Shown here: piece after piece, positions 23,507 through 32,381 of the stretch
How the letters are laid out: each line of letters opens with the position of its first letter
Position numbering within the stretch: the first letter of the stretch is position 1
Notes under the pieces: generated by a model
What the model was told of the DNA's origin: nothing
Seen by the model: the letters and a program-made list of their open reading frames with translations, nothing else
Database searches by the model: none
Program-made: the position numbers and the translations under genes
NCBI GenBank assembly: GCA_964592645.1
Contig: CAZQFV010000001.1
Coordinates: 62,001-126,000 of the forward strand
DNA from: CAZQFV01 sp964592645
GTDB lineage: Bacteria; Chloroflexota; Chloroflexia; DTKN01
DNA length: 64,000 nucleotides
Reading direction: 5' to 3'

Positions 23507-23994
23507 GCAAATCCACCGCCTACCTGGGGTTGGGCAGCAACCTCGGCGACCGCGCAGGGCACCTGCGCCGGGCCCTGGCCCTGCTCGGCGAGATCGCCGA
23601 CGTCACCGCCCTCTCCTCCCTGTACGAGACCGCCCCCTGGGGCCGGACCCAACAGCCGCCCTTCCTCAACACCGCCTGCGAGGTGCGCACCGCCCTTCCC
23701 CCGGAAGGGCTGCTGCGCGCCCTGCAGCGCATCGAGACTGCCCTGGGCCGACAGCGCCAGGAGCGCTGGGGCCCGCGCACCATCGACCTGGACATCCTCC
23801 TCTACGACGACCTGGCGATTGCGACGGCGGAGCTGACCATCCCTCACCCGCTGCTCGCCGAGCGTGCCTTTGTCCTGGTCCCGTTGGCCGAGATCGCCCC
23901 GGACTATCGCCATCCGTGCCTCGGCAGGACCGTGGCCGAGCTGCTGGCCGTTGTCCCCGGGCGCGATGGCGTACACCGGTGGGGCACGCTGTAG
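23503..23994 (+). CDS. folK: 2-amino-4-hydroxy-6-hydroxymethyldihydropteridine diphosphokinase
   Basis: 163 residues. It transfers pyrophosphate from ATP to the hydroxymethyl pterin in folate synthesis. The ATG at 23503 overlaps the previous stop (ATGA). The family signature is clear: AYLGLGSNLGDR, SSLYETAPWGRTQQPPFLNT, ALGRQRQERWGPRTIDLDIL, LYDDLAI and the closing IPHPLLAERAFVLVPLAEIA. No folP or folB is nearby, but folC follows after 73 bp, so the two folate steps are linked. Confidence 0.94.
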   Translation: MSKSTAYLGLGSNLGDRAGHLRRALALLGEIADVTALSSLYETAPWGRTQQPPFLNTACEVRTALPPEGLLRALQRIETALGRQRQERWGPRTIDLDILLYDDLAIATAELTIPHPLLAERAFVLVPLAEIAPDYRHPCLGRTVAELLAVVPGRDGVHRWGTL

Positions 23995-24067
23995 CAAAGC
24001 CTGCCGGCATCTTCTCTCGGATCACGTTCTCACGTTTCACGGGTCACTCATCAGGCCGGAGAGCGAA

Positions 24068-25396
24068 ATGGACGACCTTTCCTACCACCAGGCTCTCGAC
24101 TATCTCAACTCCTTCATCGACTATGAGAAAGGCCTGCCCTATTCCTACTCCCCGGCGGCCTTTAACCTGGAGCGTACGGCCCACCTGCTGGCCGGCCTGG
24201 GCCGGCCCCAGGAGCGCTACCCCAGCGTGCTGATCGCCGGGACCAAGGGCAAGGGCTCCACGGCGGCTTTCCTGGAGAGCATCCTGCGGGCGGCCGGCCG
24301 GCGCACCGGCCTGTATACTTCCCCTCACCTGCACACCTGGCGCGAGCGGGTGCAGGTGGACCGCCGGCCCATCGCCCAGGCTGCCGTGGCCTCCTGGATC
24401 GAGCGGCTGCGCCCGCTGGTGGAGGCCATGCGCGGCGGGGAGCAGGGTCCCCCCACCTACTACGAGATCTCCACGGCACTGGCCCTGGGCTACTTTGCCG
24501 AGCAGGGCATCGACGCGGCCGTGCTGGAGGTCGGCCTGGGGGGACGGCTGGACGCCACCAACGTCGTCACCCCACGCGTGGCCGTCATCACCACCATCGG
24601 CTACGACCACATGGAGATCCTGGGCCACACCCTGGGGGCCATCGCCACCGAAAAGGCCGGCATCGTCAAGCCGGGCGGGTGGGTGGTCAGCGCCGTCCAG
24701 GAGGCGGAGGCGCTGGCGGCTATCGCGTCCGCCTGCCGAGAGCGCGGCGCGGCCCTGTGGATCGCCGCGGAGGAGGGAGTACGCCCGGCCCTGCCGCTGC
24801 CCGGCGCGCCGCGGCCCTACCCCGTCCCGCCGGACCCGGCCGCGCTGGCCCTGCGCGGCCATTTCCAGCAGAGCAACGCCCGCGTGGCCCAGGCCGTCGT
24901 CCTGGCGCTGCGGGAGCAGGGCTGGGACATCCCCGACGAGGCGATCGCGGCGGGCCTGGGCACGGCGCGCTGGCCCGGCCGGCTGGAGGTGGCCTCCATG
25001 CGCCCCTGGCTGGTGCTCGACGGGGCCCACAACATCGACTCGGCGCGGGCCCTGCGCCGGGCCCTGGCCGAGGAGTTTGCGCACGCCCGGCTCATCCTGG
25101 TGGCCGGATTCTCCAAGGGCCACGACGCCGCCGCCTTCTTCGGCGAGCTGGCGCCGGCCGCGGCCCGGGTGATCGTCACTGCCTCGCGGCACCCGCGCTC
25201 CGCCGGGACCGCGGCGGTGGCCGAGGCCGCCCGGCAGGCCGGCCCGGCCCCCGTGGAGGTTGTGGAGGGCGTCGCCGCGGCGCTGGCGCGGGCCCGGGCG
25301 CTGGCAGCGCCGGCCGACCTGGTCTGTGTCTGCGGCTCGCTCTTTGTCGTCGCCGAGGCCCGCGAGGCGCTGGGCCTGGCCGAGGAGAAGGACTGA
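24068..25396 (+). CDS. folC: Folylpolyglutamate synthase
   Basis: 442 residues. It adds glutamates to folates (and, when bifunctional, to dihydropteroate). The start at 24068 follows GGAGAG; a longer frame through folK is rejected. Motifs: P-loop VLIAGTKGKGSTAAFLESIL, the mononucleotide-binding YEISTALALGYF, AVLEVGLGGRLDATN, TTIGYDHMEILGHTLGAIA with the EKAGIVKPGG omega-loop, and LVLDGAHNIDSARAL. The C-terminal ligase domain closes with LVCVCGSLFVVAEAREALGL. Short intergenic sequence before it contains a degenerate TCACG-rich repeat (24027-24055). Confidence 0.93.
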   Translation: MDDLSYHQALDYLNSFIDYEKGLPYSYSPAAFNLERTAHLLAGLGRPQERYPSVLIAGTKGKGSTAAFLESILRAAGRRTGLYTSPHLHTWRERVQVDRRPIAQAAVASWIERLRPLVEAMRGGEQGPPTYYEISTALALGYFAEQGIDAAVLEVGLGGRLDATNVVTPRVAVITTIGYDHMEILGHTLGAIATEKAGIVKPGGWVVSAVQEAEALAAIASACRERGAALWIAAEEGVRPALPLPGAPRPYPVPPDPAALALRGHFQQSNARVAQAVVLALREQGWDIPDEAIAAGLGTARWPGRLEVASMRPWLVLDGAHNIDSARALRRALAEEFAHARLILVAGFSKGHDAAAFFGELAPAAARVIVTASRHPRSAGTAAVAEAARQAGPAPVEVVEGVAAALARARALAAPADLVCVCGSLFVVAEAREALGLAEEKD

Positions 25397-25400
25397 GGGC

Positions 25401-26162
25401 ATGTACATCCTACTGACCAACGATGATGGAATCCAGAGCGCCGGCCTGCTGGCCCTGAAGCGGGCGTTGGAGAGCGAGCACGAGGTAGTCGTCTTGGCCC
25501 CGGACCGCAACTGGAGCGCGGCCGGCCACAGCCGCAAGCTGCACGAGCCGCTGACCGTGCGCGCCCTGGCCCTGGAAGACGGCAGCAGTGTGACGGTCAG
25601 CGACGGCACGCCCTCGGACTGCGTGGCCCTGGCCCTGCTGGGGCTTGTCCCCGGCCGGCCGGACCTGGTGCTCTCGGGGATCAACCGCGGGCCCAATGTC
25701 GGTTCGGACGTGACCTACTCGGGGACGGTGGCCGCGGCCATGGAGTCCGTCCTGCTGGGCGTGCCGGGGATCGCCGTGTCCCTGGACGGCTACAGCGGGT
25801 GGGACTTTGCCTTTGCCGCCGACTTTGCCCGGCGGCTGGCCGGCGAGGTCGGCCGGCGCGGACTGCCACCGGGGGTGCTGCTGAACGTCAACGTGCCCAA
25901 GGTGCCGGCCGACCAGGTGCAGGGCGTGGCCCTGACCCGCCTGGGGCAGCGCACCTACCGCGAGGAGTGGGTCCTCATCGAGGAGCGCGAAGGAACCCGC
26001 CGCTACCGGCTGGAGGGCTCGCCCCCCACGGGGGAACTCATCCCCGGCACCGACGTCGCCGCCCTGGAAGCCGGATACGTCTCGATCACCCCCCTGCACC
26101 TGGACCTCACCGAGCACCGTTTCCTGGAGGAGCTGAGGTCCTGGCAGATGGAAAGCTGGTGA
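25401..26162 (+). CDS. surE: 5'/3'-nucleotidase SurE
   Basis: 253 residues, starting 4 bp after folC with GAGG just before the ATG. SurE hydrolyses nucleoside monophosphates and short polyphosphates and is linked to stationary-phase survival. Metal and active-site motifs are complete: LLTNDDGIQSAG (two Asp), LAPDRNWSAAGHS, SDGTPSDCVALALL, LVLSGINRGPNVGSDVTYSG (Ser/Asn) and TAAAMESVLLGVPGIAVSL-like TVAAAMESVLLG. The C-terminal swapped segment ends SITPLHLDLTEH. A short inverted repeat CCGTCG-tcct-CGACGG (26164-26179) follows the stop. Confidence 0.95.
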   Translation: MYILLTNDDGIQSAGLLALKRALESEHEVVVLAPDRNWSAAGHSRKLHEPLTVRALALEDGSSVTVSDGTPSDCVALALLGLVPGRPDLVLSGINRGPNVGSDVTYSGTVAAAMESVLLGVPGIAVSLDGYSGWDFAFAADFARRLAGEVGRRGLPPGVLLNVNVPKVPADQVQGVALTRLGQRTYREEWVLIEEREGTRRYRLEGSPPTGELIPGTDVAALEAGYVSITPLHLDLTEHRFLEELRSWQMESW

Positions 26163-26194
26163 ACCGTCGTCCTCGACGGTAAGAATGCCGCCAG

Positions 26195-26223
26195 TTGAAC
26201 CCCTCGGCCCCCTGTGGTACAAT
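26195..26223 (+). promoter_or_regulatory. Sigma-A promoter for rtcB
   Basis: TTGAAC (26195-26200), 17 bp, TACAAT (26218-26223), 38 nt before the start codon. Confidence 0.65.
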
Positions 26224-26261
26224 CACAGACGATATACGGCCCCACCGGGCGGAGGTGTAGA

Positions 26262-27722
26262 ATGGGCATCAAAGAATACGGCCTGGTCCAGGTGGACGAG
26301 TACCGCTGGGACATCCCCAAGAGCGGGGACATGCGCGTGCCGGCACGCATCCTGGCCGACCGCAAGCTGCTGGAAAAGATCGCCGAGGACCGCAGCCCGG
26401 AGCAGGCGCGCAACGTGGCCACCCTGCCGGGCATCGTCGGCCGCTCGCTGGCCATGCCCGACATGCACTGGGGCTATGGCTTTCCCATCGGCGGGGTGGC
26501 GGCCTTCGATCCGGAGAAAGAAGGGATCGTATCGCCCGGAGGAATTGGGTACGACGTCAATTGCGGAGTCCGTCTGATCCGCAGCAACCTGGCTCTGGCC
26601 GATGTCGAGGGCAAGGTCCGCGACATGGTCGCCGCGCTGCACCGCGAAGTGCCGGCCGGCGTCGGCTCGCGGGGCGAAATTATCTCCGACCTGGCCCGCG
26701 CCAAGGGCGCACTGGTCAAGGGCGCGCAGTGGGCCATCGAGCAGGGCTACGGCTGGCCGGAGGACGCCGCGCACTGCGAGGAAAACGGCGCCATGCCCGG
26801 CGCCGACCCCGAGGTGGCCCGCAAGTACAGTCCCAAGGCCTTTGAGCGCGGCCGCAACCAACTGGGCACCCTGGGATCGGGCAACCACTTTCTGGAGATC
26901 GACGTCGTCGAGGAGGTCTTTGACGAGGAGGTCGCCCGGACCTTTGGTCTCTTCCGGGGCCAGATCGTGCTGCAGATCCACTCCGGCTCGCGCGGCTTTG
27001 GCCACCAGGTCTGCGATGACTTTATCCGCGTGTTGGGCGACGCCACCCGCAAGTACGGCATCCAGCTTCCCGACCGCCAGCTAGCCTGCGCCCCGATCAA
27101 GTCGCCCGAGGGCCAGGCCTACATCGCCTCGATGGCCGCCGCCGCCAACTACGCCTGGGCCAACCGACAGTGCCTGATGCACCTGGCCCGCGAGGCCGTG
27201 GCCCACGCCCTGCGGACCACGCCCCAGAAGCTGGGGATGGCTCTCGTCTACGACGTGGCCCACAACATCGGCAAGGCAGAGAAGCACCTGGTCCAAGGGA
27301 AAGAGTGCCTGCTCTTTGTCCACCGCAAGGGGGCCACGCGGGCCTTCCCCGCCGGCCGGCCGGAGGTCCCCACCGACTACCGGGCCGTCGGCCAGCCGGT
27401 GCTGGTGCCCGGCGACATGGGCCGCGCCTCCTACGTCCTGGTGGGCCTGCCGCGGGCCCTGGAAGAGACCTGGGGCAGCTCCTGCCACGGGGCCGGCCGC
27501 GTCCTCAGCCGCAGCGCGGCCATCAGGCGCGGCCAGGGGCGCAACATCCGCCGGGAGCTGGAGGCCAAGGGCATCATCGTCATGTCCACGGAGAAAGATA
27601 TCCTCGCCGAGGAGATGCCCGACGCCTACAAGGATGTCAGCAACGTCGTCGACGTGATGGTCGGCGCCGGGCTGTGCCGGAAGGTGGTGCGGCTGCGACC
27701 CCTGGGCGTGGTCAAAGGATGA
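26262..27722 (+). CDS. rtcB: RNA-splicing ligase RtcB
   Basis: 486 residues. RtcB joins RNA ends carrying 2',3'-cyclic phosphate (or 3'-phosphate) to 5'-hydroxyls using GTP and manganese. The start at 26262 follows GGAGGTG. Active-site features: MPDMHWGYGFPIGGVAAF, GGIGYDVNCGVRL with metal ligands D98 and C101, LGTLGSGNHFLEI, IHSGSRGFGHQV, YDVAHNIGKAE, HRKGATRAFP, GDMGRASYVLVG and the guanylylated histidine in SCHGAGRVLSRSAA. The protein is full length. Its activating partner archease is encoded in the same window at 58416-58847, 32 kb away. A Fic gene follows within 62 bp. Confidence 0.96.
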   Translation: MGIKEYGLVQVDEYRWDIPKSGDMRVPARILADRKLLEKIAEDRSPEQARNVATLPGIVGRSLAMPDMHWGYGFPIGGVAAFDPEKEGIVSPGGIGYDVNCGVRLIRSNLALADVEGKVRDMVAALHREVPAGVGSRGEIISDLARAKGALVKGAQWAIEQGYGWPEDAAHCEENGAMPGADPEVARKYSPKAFERGRNQLGTLGSGNHFLEIDVVEEVFDEEVARTFGLFRGQIVLQIHSGSRGFGHQVCDDFIRVLGDATRKYGIQLPDRQLACAPIKSPEGQAYIASMAAAANYAWANRQCLMHLAREAVAHALRTTPQKLGMALVYDVAHNIGKAEKHLVQGKECLLFVHRKGATRAFPAGRPEVPTDYRAVGQPVLVPGDMGRASYVLVGLPRALEETWGSSCHGAGRVLSRSAAIRRGQGRNIRRELEAKGIIVMSTEKDILAEEMPDAYKDVSNVVDVMVGAGLCRKVVRLRPLGVVKG

Positions 27723-27783
27723 GGCCGGGCGCCGGATCGGCCCTTGGAGGAACAGGGGCCGGCAGGCCGGCAGGATGACAGCG

Positions 27784-28935
27784 ATGAACCTGGAGCGTTT
27801 TCGGGCGAGCCCTTCCGGCCGGCTGGTCCAGGCCACGGCCGGGGAGACGGGCTACTGGGCCTTCTGCCCCAACCCCCTCCCCCCCGAGCTGCCGTTGGAT
27901 GCTGCCCTGGTAGGCGCCCTCTCGGAGGCCGACCGCGCCGTGGGCGAGCTGGCCGGCCTGGGCCGCACCATGGCCCACCCCACCCTGTTCATCGGCCCCT
28001 TCCTGCGGCGCGAGGCCGTGCTCTCCTCGCGCATCGAGGGCACCACGGCCGACCTGTCCGACCTCTACGTCTACGAGGCCGGGCCGGCCGCCACCCCGGA
28101 CAGCTCCGACGTGCGCGAGGTCTATAACTATGTCGCCGCCCTGGAGTACGGGCTGGAGCAGCTAGGGATGCGCCCCATCGACCTGGACCTGATCCGCGAG
28201 CTGCACGCCCGCCTGATGCAGGGCGTCCGCGGGGAGCGGGCCACCCCGGGCCAGTTCCGCCAGGTGCAGAACTGGATCGGCAAACGCCGCTGCACCCTGG
28301 CCGACGCCGATTTCGTCCCTCCCCCGGTGCCGGAGATGCTCGCCGCGCTGCAGGAGCTGGAGCGCTACATCCAGGGCGCCGATATTTACCCCCCGCTGGT
28401 GCGCCTGGCCCTGATCCACTACCAGTTCGAGACGATCCATCCCTTCCTGGACGGCAACGGGCGCATCGGCCGGCTGCTGCTGTCGCTCCTGCTGGTTACC
28501 TGGAGCCTGCTGCCGGTGCCGTTGCTCTACCTGAGCGCCTACTTCGAACGCTACCGCGCCGAGTACTACGACCTGCTGCTGGGCGTGAGCGAACGCGGGG
28601 AGTGGGCCCCCTGGGTCCTCTTCTTCCTGCAGGGGACCGCCGAGCAGGCCCGCGACGCCATCGCCAAGGCCAAGCAACTGCAGGACCTGCAGCTGGCGTG
28701 GCGGGCCCGTCTGCAGCAGGAGCGCGTGGTCGGGCTAGCCCTGGCCCTGGCCGACGCCCTCTTTGCCAACCCGGTCATCGTCCCCAACGACGTGGTGGAC
28801 CGCTTCCATGTCAGTCACCAGGCCGCCATGCAGGCGCTGCGCCGGCTGGAGCAACTGGGCCTGGTGCGCGAGGCCAGCGGCCGGCAGCGCAACCGGGTGT
28901 ACCTGGCCGAAGGGATCGTGCGGATCGTGGAGTAA
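27784..28935 (+). CDS. Fic family AMP-transferase with C-terminal winged helix
   Basis: 383 residues. Fic proteins usually transfer AMP from ATP to hydroxyls on target proteins. The core motif HPFLDGNGRIGR (His199 to Arg210) is intact, and the N-terminal autoinhibitory helix carries SSRIEG (Glu85), so it is a class II self-inhibited Fic protein. Residues 310-383 form a winged helix (VVDRFHVSHQAAMQALRRLE, QLGLVREASGRQRNRVYL), suggesting DNA binding and self-regulation. The start at 27784 was preferred to 27775 because AGGA lies 8 nt upstream. No antitoxin-like partner gene is adjacent. It probably shares the rtcB transcript. Confidence 0.9.
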   Translation: MNLERFRASPSGRLVQATAGETGYWAFCPNPLPPELPLDAALVGALSEADRAVGELAGLGRTMAHPTLFIGPFLRREAVLSSRIEGTTADLSDLYVYEAGPAATPDSSDVREVYNYVAALEYGLEQLGMRPIDLDLIRELHARLMQGVRGERATPGQFRQVQNWIGKRRCTLADADFVPPPVPEMLAALQELERYIQGADIYPPLVRLALIHYQFETIHPFLDGNGRIGRLLLSLLLVTWSLLPVPLLYLSAYFERYRAEYYDLLLGVSERGEWAPWVLFFLQGTAEQARDAIAKAKQLQDLQLAWRARLQQERVVGLALALADALFANPVIVPNDVVDRFHVSHQAAMQALRRLEQLGLVREASGRQRNRVYLAEGIVRIVE

Positions 28936-28999
28936 ACAAGGCGCAAAAAAGCGCTGGGCGGCGCGGCCGCGGGGCAGGGGAGCGCTAGGCAAGCGCGCC

Positions 29000-29062
29000 T
29001 ACATAGCGCCGCAACTATGTAAGTATGCGCAGTGATACTTACATACCGCGGCGGCAATGTAA
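29000..29062 (+). promoter_or_regulatory. Paired operator-like palindromes upstream of hflX
   Basis: Two dyads of the form TACAT-N12-ATGTA lie at 29000-29021 and 29040-29061, exactly 40 bp apart. Over 24 bp the two copies agree at 19 positions (both begin TACATA and end ATGTAAG). The inner half-sites also form an 11-bp inverted repeat, TATGTAAGTAT (29016-29026) and ATACTTACATA (29035-29045), with an 8-nt loop. This is far from the local base composition and looks like a double binding site for a dimeric regulator. The regulator is unknown. Confidence 0.7.
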
Positions 29063-29139
29063 GCGGAGTGCCCTTGATCCAACGGACTGCCATCCGGACG
29101 GCGGTTCCGGGGGCAGAAAGGCTGGAGTGGAGGACAGTT

Positions 29140-30489
29140 TTGAGCCCTCGAGAAGAAAACTACGAGTACGAAGAGCGCCGGCCCCTGATCACCACCACGC
29201 TGCAGGAAAAAGCCCTGCTCGTCGGCGTGGAGCTGTACGGCGGAGACACCCCTTCCTGGAAGGCCGAGGACTCCCTGGAGGAGCTGGCCTTCCTGGCCCA
29301 GACGGCCGCGGTGGAGGTGGTGGGCAAGACCTTTCAGCGCCTGGCCAAGCCCTACACCGGCACCTTCCTAGGCAAGGGTAAAGTCAAAGAGATCGGCCGG
29401 CTGAAGGAAGAGCTGCACTATGACCTGGTCATCATCGACTATGAGCTGACCCCCGGCCAGGCCACCCACCTGGAAGACGAATGGAGCGTCCGGGTGGTGG
29501 ACCGGACCGGCCTGATCCTGGACATCTTTGCCCGCCACGCGCAGACCGCCGAGGGCCGCCTGCAGGTGGAGCTGGCGCAGTACGAGTACCTGCTGCCGCG
29601 CCTGCGCGGCCGTTGGACGCACCTCTCGCGCCAGGGAGTCGGCGGGGTGGGGCTGCGCGGACCGGGCGAGACGCAGCTAGAGGTGGACCGCCGGCACATC
29701 CGGGAGCGCATCGCGGCCCTCAAGCGCCGGCTGCACGATGTCCATACCCACCGCGAGCTCTACCGCACCCGCCGCCGGCGCGCCGGCATCCCGGTGGTCT
29801 CGCTGGTCGGCTACACCAACGCCGGCAAGTCCACCCTGCTCAACGCCCTCTCCGGGGCCGACGTGTACGTCGCCGACCAACTCTTTGCCACCGTGGACCC
29901 CACCACCCGCCGCGTGACGCTGCCCGGGGGACAGGAGGCGCTCTTCACCGACACCGTCGGCTTCATCCAGCGCCTGCCGACCACGCTGGTGGCCGCCTTT
30001 CGGGCCACGCTGGAGGAGATCGGCGACGCCGACGTGCTGGTGCATGTGCTGGACATCAGCCATCCCAACGCCCAGGAGCAGGCCGACACGGTGCAGCGGG
30101 TGCTCCAGGAGCTGGGTGTCGGGGACATTCCCCAGGTTGTGGCCCTGAACAAGGTCGACCGCATCGGGGCCAGCAACGCCGCGGAGGTGGAATCCCTGGC
30201 GGCGGAGCTGAACATCCCCGCCGACCACGTGGCCATCTCGGCGCGGCATGGCTGGGGGCTGGAGACGCTGCTAGGGCGGGTCGAGGCGCTGCTGGACCGC
30301 GCGAACGTCTCCATCGAAGCCACCATCCCCTACAACCGCCAGGACCTGGTGAACCTCCTGCGCGAACATGGGCGCATCACGGCCGAGGAGTATGGGGAAG
30401 AGGGCATCCGCCTGCAGGGGCGGCTGCCCAAGCGCTACGCGCGGCGTTTCGAGGGGTTGGGGGAGAAAGAGATGAGAGATGAGAGCTGA
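29140..30489 (+). CDS. hflX: Ribosome-associated GTPase HflX
   Basis: 449 residues from the TTG at 29140, which has GGAGGA 6 nt upstream; the longer ATG frame at 29032 lies inside the operator array. HflX splits stalled 70S ribosomes, for example after heat stress. Seen: N-terminal HflX domain (PLITTTLQEKALLVGVELYG, YTGTFLGKGKVKEI, GWTHLSRQ-like RWTHLSRQGVGGVGLRGPGE), a helical linker, then G1 GYTNAGKSTLLNAL, G3 FTDTVGFIQRLP, G4 LNKVDR and G5 ISARHGWGL. The final residues EMRDES come from an intergenic GA-rich repeat that has extended the frame (30470-30489). Confidence 0.94.
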   Translation: MSPREENYEYEERRPLITTTLQEKALLVGVELYGGDTPSWKAEDSLEELAFLAQTAAVEVVGKTFQRLAKPYTGTFLGKGKVKEIGRLKEELHYDLVIIDYELTPGQATHLEDEWSVRVVDRTGLILDIFARHAQTAEGRLQVELAQYEYLLPRLRGRWTHLSRQGVGGVGLRGPGETQLEVDRRHIRERIAALKRRLHDVHTHRELYRTRRRRAGIPVVSLVGYTNAGKSTLLNALSGADVYVADQLFATVDPTTRRVTLPGGQEALFTDTVGFIQRLPTTLVAAFRATLEEIGDADVLVHVLDISHPNAQEQADTVQRVLQELGVGDIPQVVALNKVDRIGASNAAEVESLAAELNIPADHVAISARHGWGLETLLGRVEALLDRANVSIEATIPYNRQDLVNLLREHGRITAEEYGEEGIRLQGRLPKRYARRFEGLGEKEMRDES

Positions 30490-30567
30490 GAGCGGGGAGC
30501 AAAGAGCGGAGAACTGCTGCCCGCTACCCGAACTTTGCCGTCCTCACGGGACCGGGTCTTTTTCCTC

Positions 30568-32178
30568 TCAACATGGCACGGGCCGGAGCGGGGGCGGCAC
30601 CACCTCGTACAGCCTTCCTCGGTGCGCCAGGAGATACCCTTCCGGCAGAGGCACCGGCCCCATGGAAAAGGCCGGCCGGCCGGCGTTGGCCTCCAGCAGC
30701 GCCCGCAGCACCTCCCCGCTTCCCTCTCCCGGCACGACCAGCCCCGGGTAGCGGGCCGGCAGTTGCCGGCGGTACCAGGCCCACTCCAGCAGGCGCACAT
30801 CCACCAGCGCCACGTCCGGCCGTCTGCCGTCCACGACCTGGAGGTACCAGAGCGGGAAAGTCTGCTCATCTAGGTTGGTCAGGAGGATGCCCCCTGGGGG
30901 CATCGCCGCCAGGGCCTCCTCCCACACCGCCGCCGGGGCCGGCGCCCGGCGCCGGTCCCACTCGCCCCAGCCGCGGACAAACAGGGGCAGGCCCAACAGC
31001 GGCAGGAGCAGCGCGGCCAGGGCCACCCGGGGGCCCCAGCGCGTGCGCAGCAGGACGGCCGCCATCCCGCCGGCCACGCCGGCCCCCAGCGCCCAGGCCG
31101 CATACAAGGGCAGCAGGTGGACGTACGAATCGGCGCCACCGTAGGTGACGGCCAGGAGCAGCCCCAGGCCGGAGGGGATCCCCAGGAGGACAAAGGCCGC
31201 GCGATCGCGCCGCCCCAGGACGATCGCCCCGCCCAGGCCCAAAAGGACCCCATGGGGCGCCATATCGCGCAGCAGCAGTTGGGCCACCGCCGAGAGGCGG
31301 CCCAGCACCTGCGGGAGCGGCACCTGGAACAGGTAACGGCGGTAGGCCAGGCCGCCGACATGCTCCCAGAAGGCGGCCCAGGTGCGCGGGTCGCCCCAGT
31401 TCAGCCAGGGATCGGCGGCGGCGCGCAGCGGCAGGTAGAGGTAGACGAGCAGGCCGACGCCCAGGGCGATAAGCGCCCCGAGCAGCTCCCGCCGCCGTGG
31501 ACGCCGGGGCGAGACCAGGAGGAACGCCCCGGCCCCGGCCACGACAAAGGCCAGGCTGACATGGTTGCCCAGCCCCAGCCCCAGGGCCAGGCCGGCCAGC
31601 GGGAGGTATGGACCGCCCCGCCGCCGCCAGCGCAGCAGCAGCCAGACGGCCAGGGCCAGGAACAGGGTGTGCAGCGTATAGACCTCGACGATGACGGCCT
31701 GCGACCAGAAGAGGCCGGCCGCCGCCAGGACCAGGCCGGCCGTGAGCGCCCCGACGAACGCCGGAAAGCGGAGCTCCTCCTCCAGGAAGAGCTCCGCGGC
31801 GGCCAGCGCCAGGACCCCGACGGCGAGGGCCGCCGCCCCGGCCGAGAAGAGGCTCAGCCGGCCGGCCAGCGCGCCCCAGGGAAAAGCACGCGCCGCCTGG
31901 GCCAGGAGGAGATAGGTGGGGTACCCCGTGGGGTGCGGGATGCCCAGCGTGTGCACGGCGACGGCCAGCTCCGCCCCGTCGGCCCCGCCCGCGGTCAGCG
32001 CCAGCCCCGGCGCGGCGGTAGCCGCATAGACGCCCAGCGCCAGCAGCGCCGCCAATAGGGCGGCCCCCTGCGGCCCGCCGCGAGCCACCCACGACCAGGG
32101 CCGCCGGAGGGCGGGCCGCCCCGGCCGACCACGATCGCCCCTAGGCAGTTCGCTCCGGCCATCGGCCTGGGAATCCAT
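30568..32178 (-). CDS. DUF2723 family multi-pass membrane protein
   Basis: 536 residues. The start at 32178 is preceded by GGAGAG; a longer frame is rejected. The conserved N-terminal motif TAGGADGAELAVAVHTLGIP followed by HPTGYPTYLLL is typical of DUF2723, whose members resemble protein O-mannosyl/glycosyl transferases of the GT-C group. Nine or more hydrophobic helices follow (for example LAVGVLALAAAELF, LTAGLVLAAAGLFWSQAVIV), with loops VYTLHTLFLALA and LGLGNHVSLA. The C-terminal soluble domain reads GGILLTNLDEQTFPLWYLQV and DGRRPDVALVDVRLLEWAWY, the usual extracytoplasmic part. Likely a glycan-transfer protein in the membrane; substrate unknown. Confidence 0.85.
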   Translation of the reverse strand: MDSQADGRSELPRGDRGRPGRPALRRPWSWVARGGPQGAALLAALLALGVYAATAAPGLALTAGGADGAELAVAVHTLGIPHPTGYPTYLLLAQAARAFPWGALAGRLSLFSAGAAALAVGVLALAAAELFLEEELRFPAFVGALTAGLVLAAAGLFWSQAVIVEVYTLHTLFLALAVWLLLRWRRRGGPYLPLAGLALGLGLGNHVSLAFVVAGAGAFLLVSPRRPRRRELLGALIALGVGLLVYLYLPLRAAADPWLNWGDPRTWAAFWEHVGGLAYRRYLFQVPLPQVLGRLSAVAQLLLRDMAPHGVLLGLGGAIVLGRRDRAAFVLLGIPSGLGLLLAVTYGGADSYVHLLPLYAAWALGAGVAGGMAAVLLRTRWGPRVALAALLLPLLGLPLFVRGWGEWDRRRAPAPAAVWEEALAAMPPGGILLTNLDEQTFPLWYLQVVDGRRPDVALVDVRLLEWAWYRRQLPARYPGLVVPGEGSGEVLRALLEANAGRPAFSMGPVPLPEGYLLAHRGRLYEVVPPPLRPVPC

Positions 32179-32233
32179 CCGTCTCTCCTGCGCGAACTCT
32201 CCAAAAACTCGTCTCCACCACCGCCCCGGCCCC

Positions 32234-32263
32234 ATTTTACCACAGAAGGCCAAGGAAGGGCAA
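32234..32263 (-). promoter_or_regulatory. Promoter for the DUF2723 gene
   Basis: Minus strand TTGCCC (32258-32263), 18 bp, TAAAAT (32234-32239), 56 nt before the start codon at 32178. Confidence 0.5.
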
Positions 32264-32322
32264 AGTGCCCCGCCCCAGGTGCCGCCCGGCCTTGGGGCCG
32301 CCGCCCAGTACGCTCCCACCAC

Positions 32323-32351
32323 TTGCCTCCCTGGGCGGGTTCGTGTACAAT
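32323..32351 (+). promoter_or_regulatory. Sigma-A promoter for yraN
   Basis: TTGCCT (32323-32328), 17 bp, TACAAT (32346-32351), about 30 nt before the start codon at 32382. Confidence 0.6.
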
Positions 32352-32381
32352 GGGAACCACGGGACCAGAAGGAGGCCGTCG

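Noticed and set aside
29032..29139. Longer HflX start at 29032
   Set aside because: It runs through the operator-like palindromes and has no ribosome site, while TTG at 29140 has GGAGGA at the right distance.
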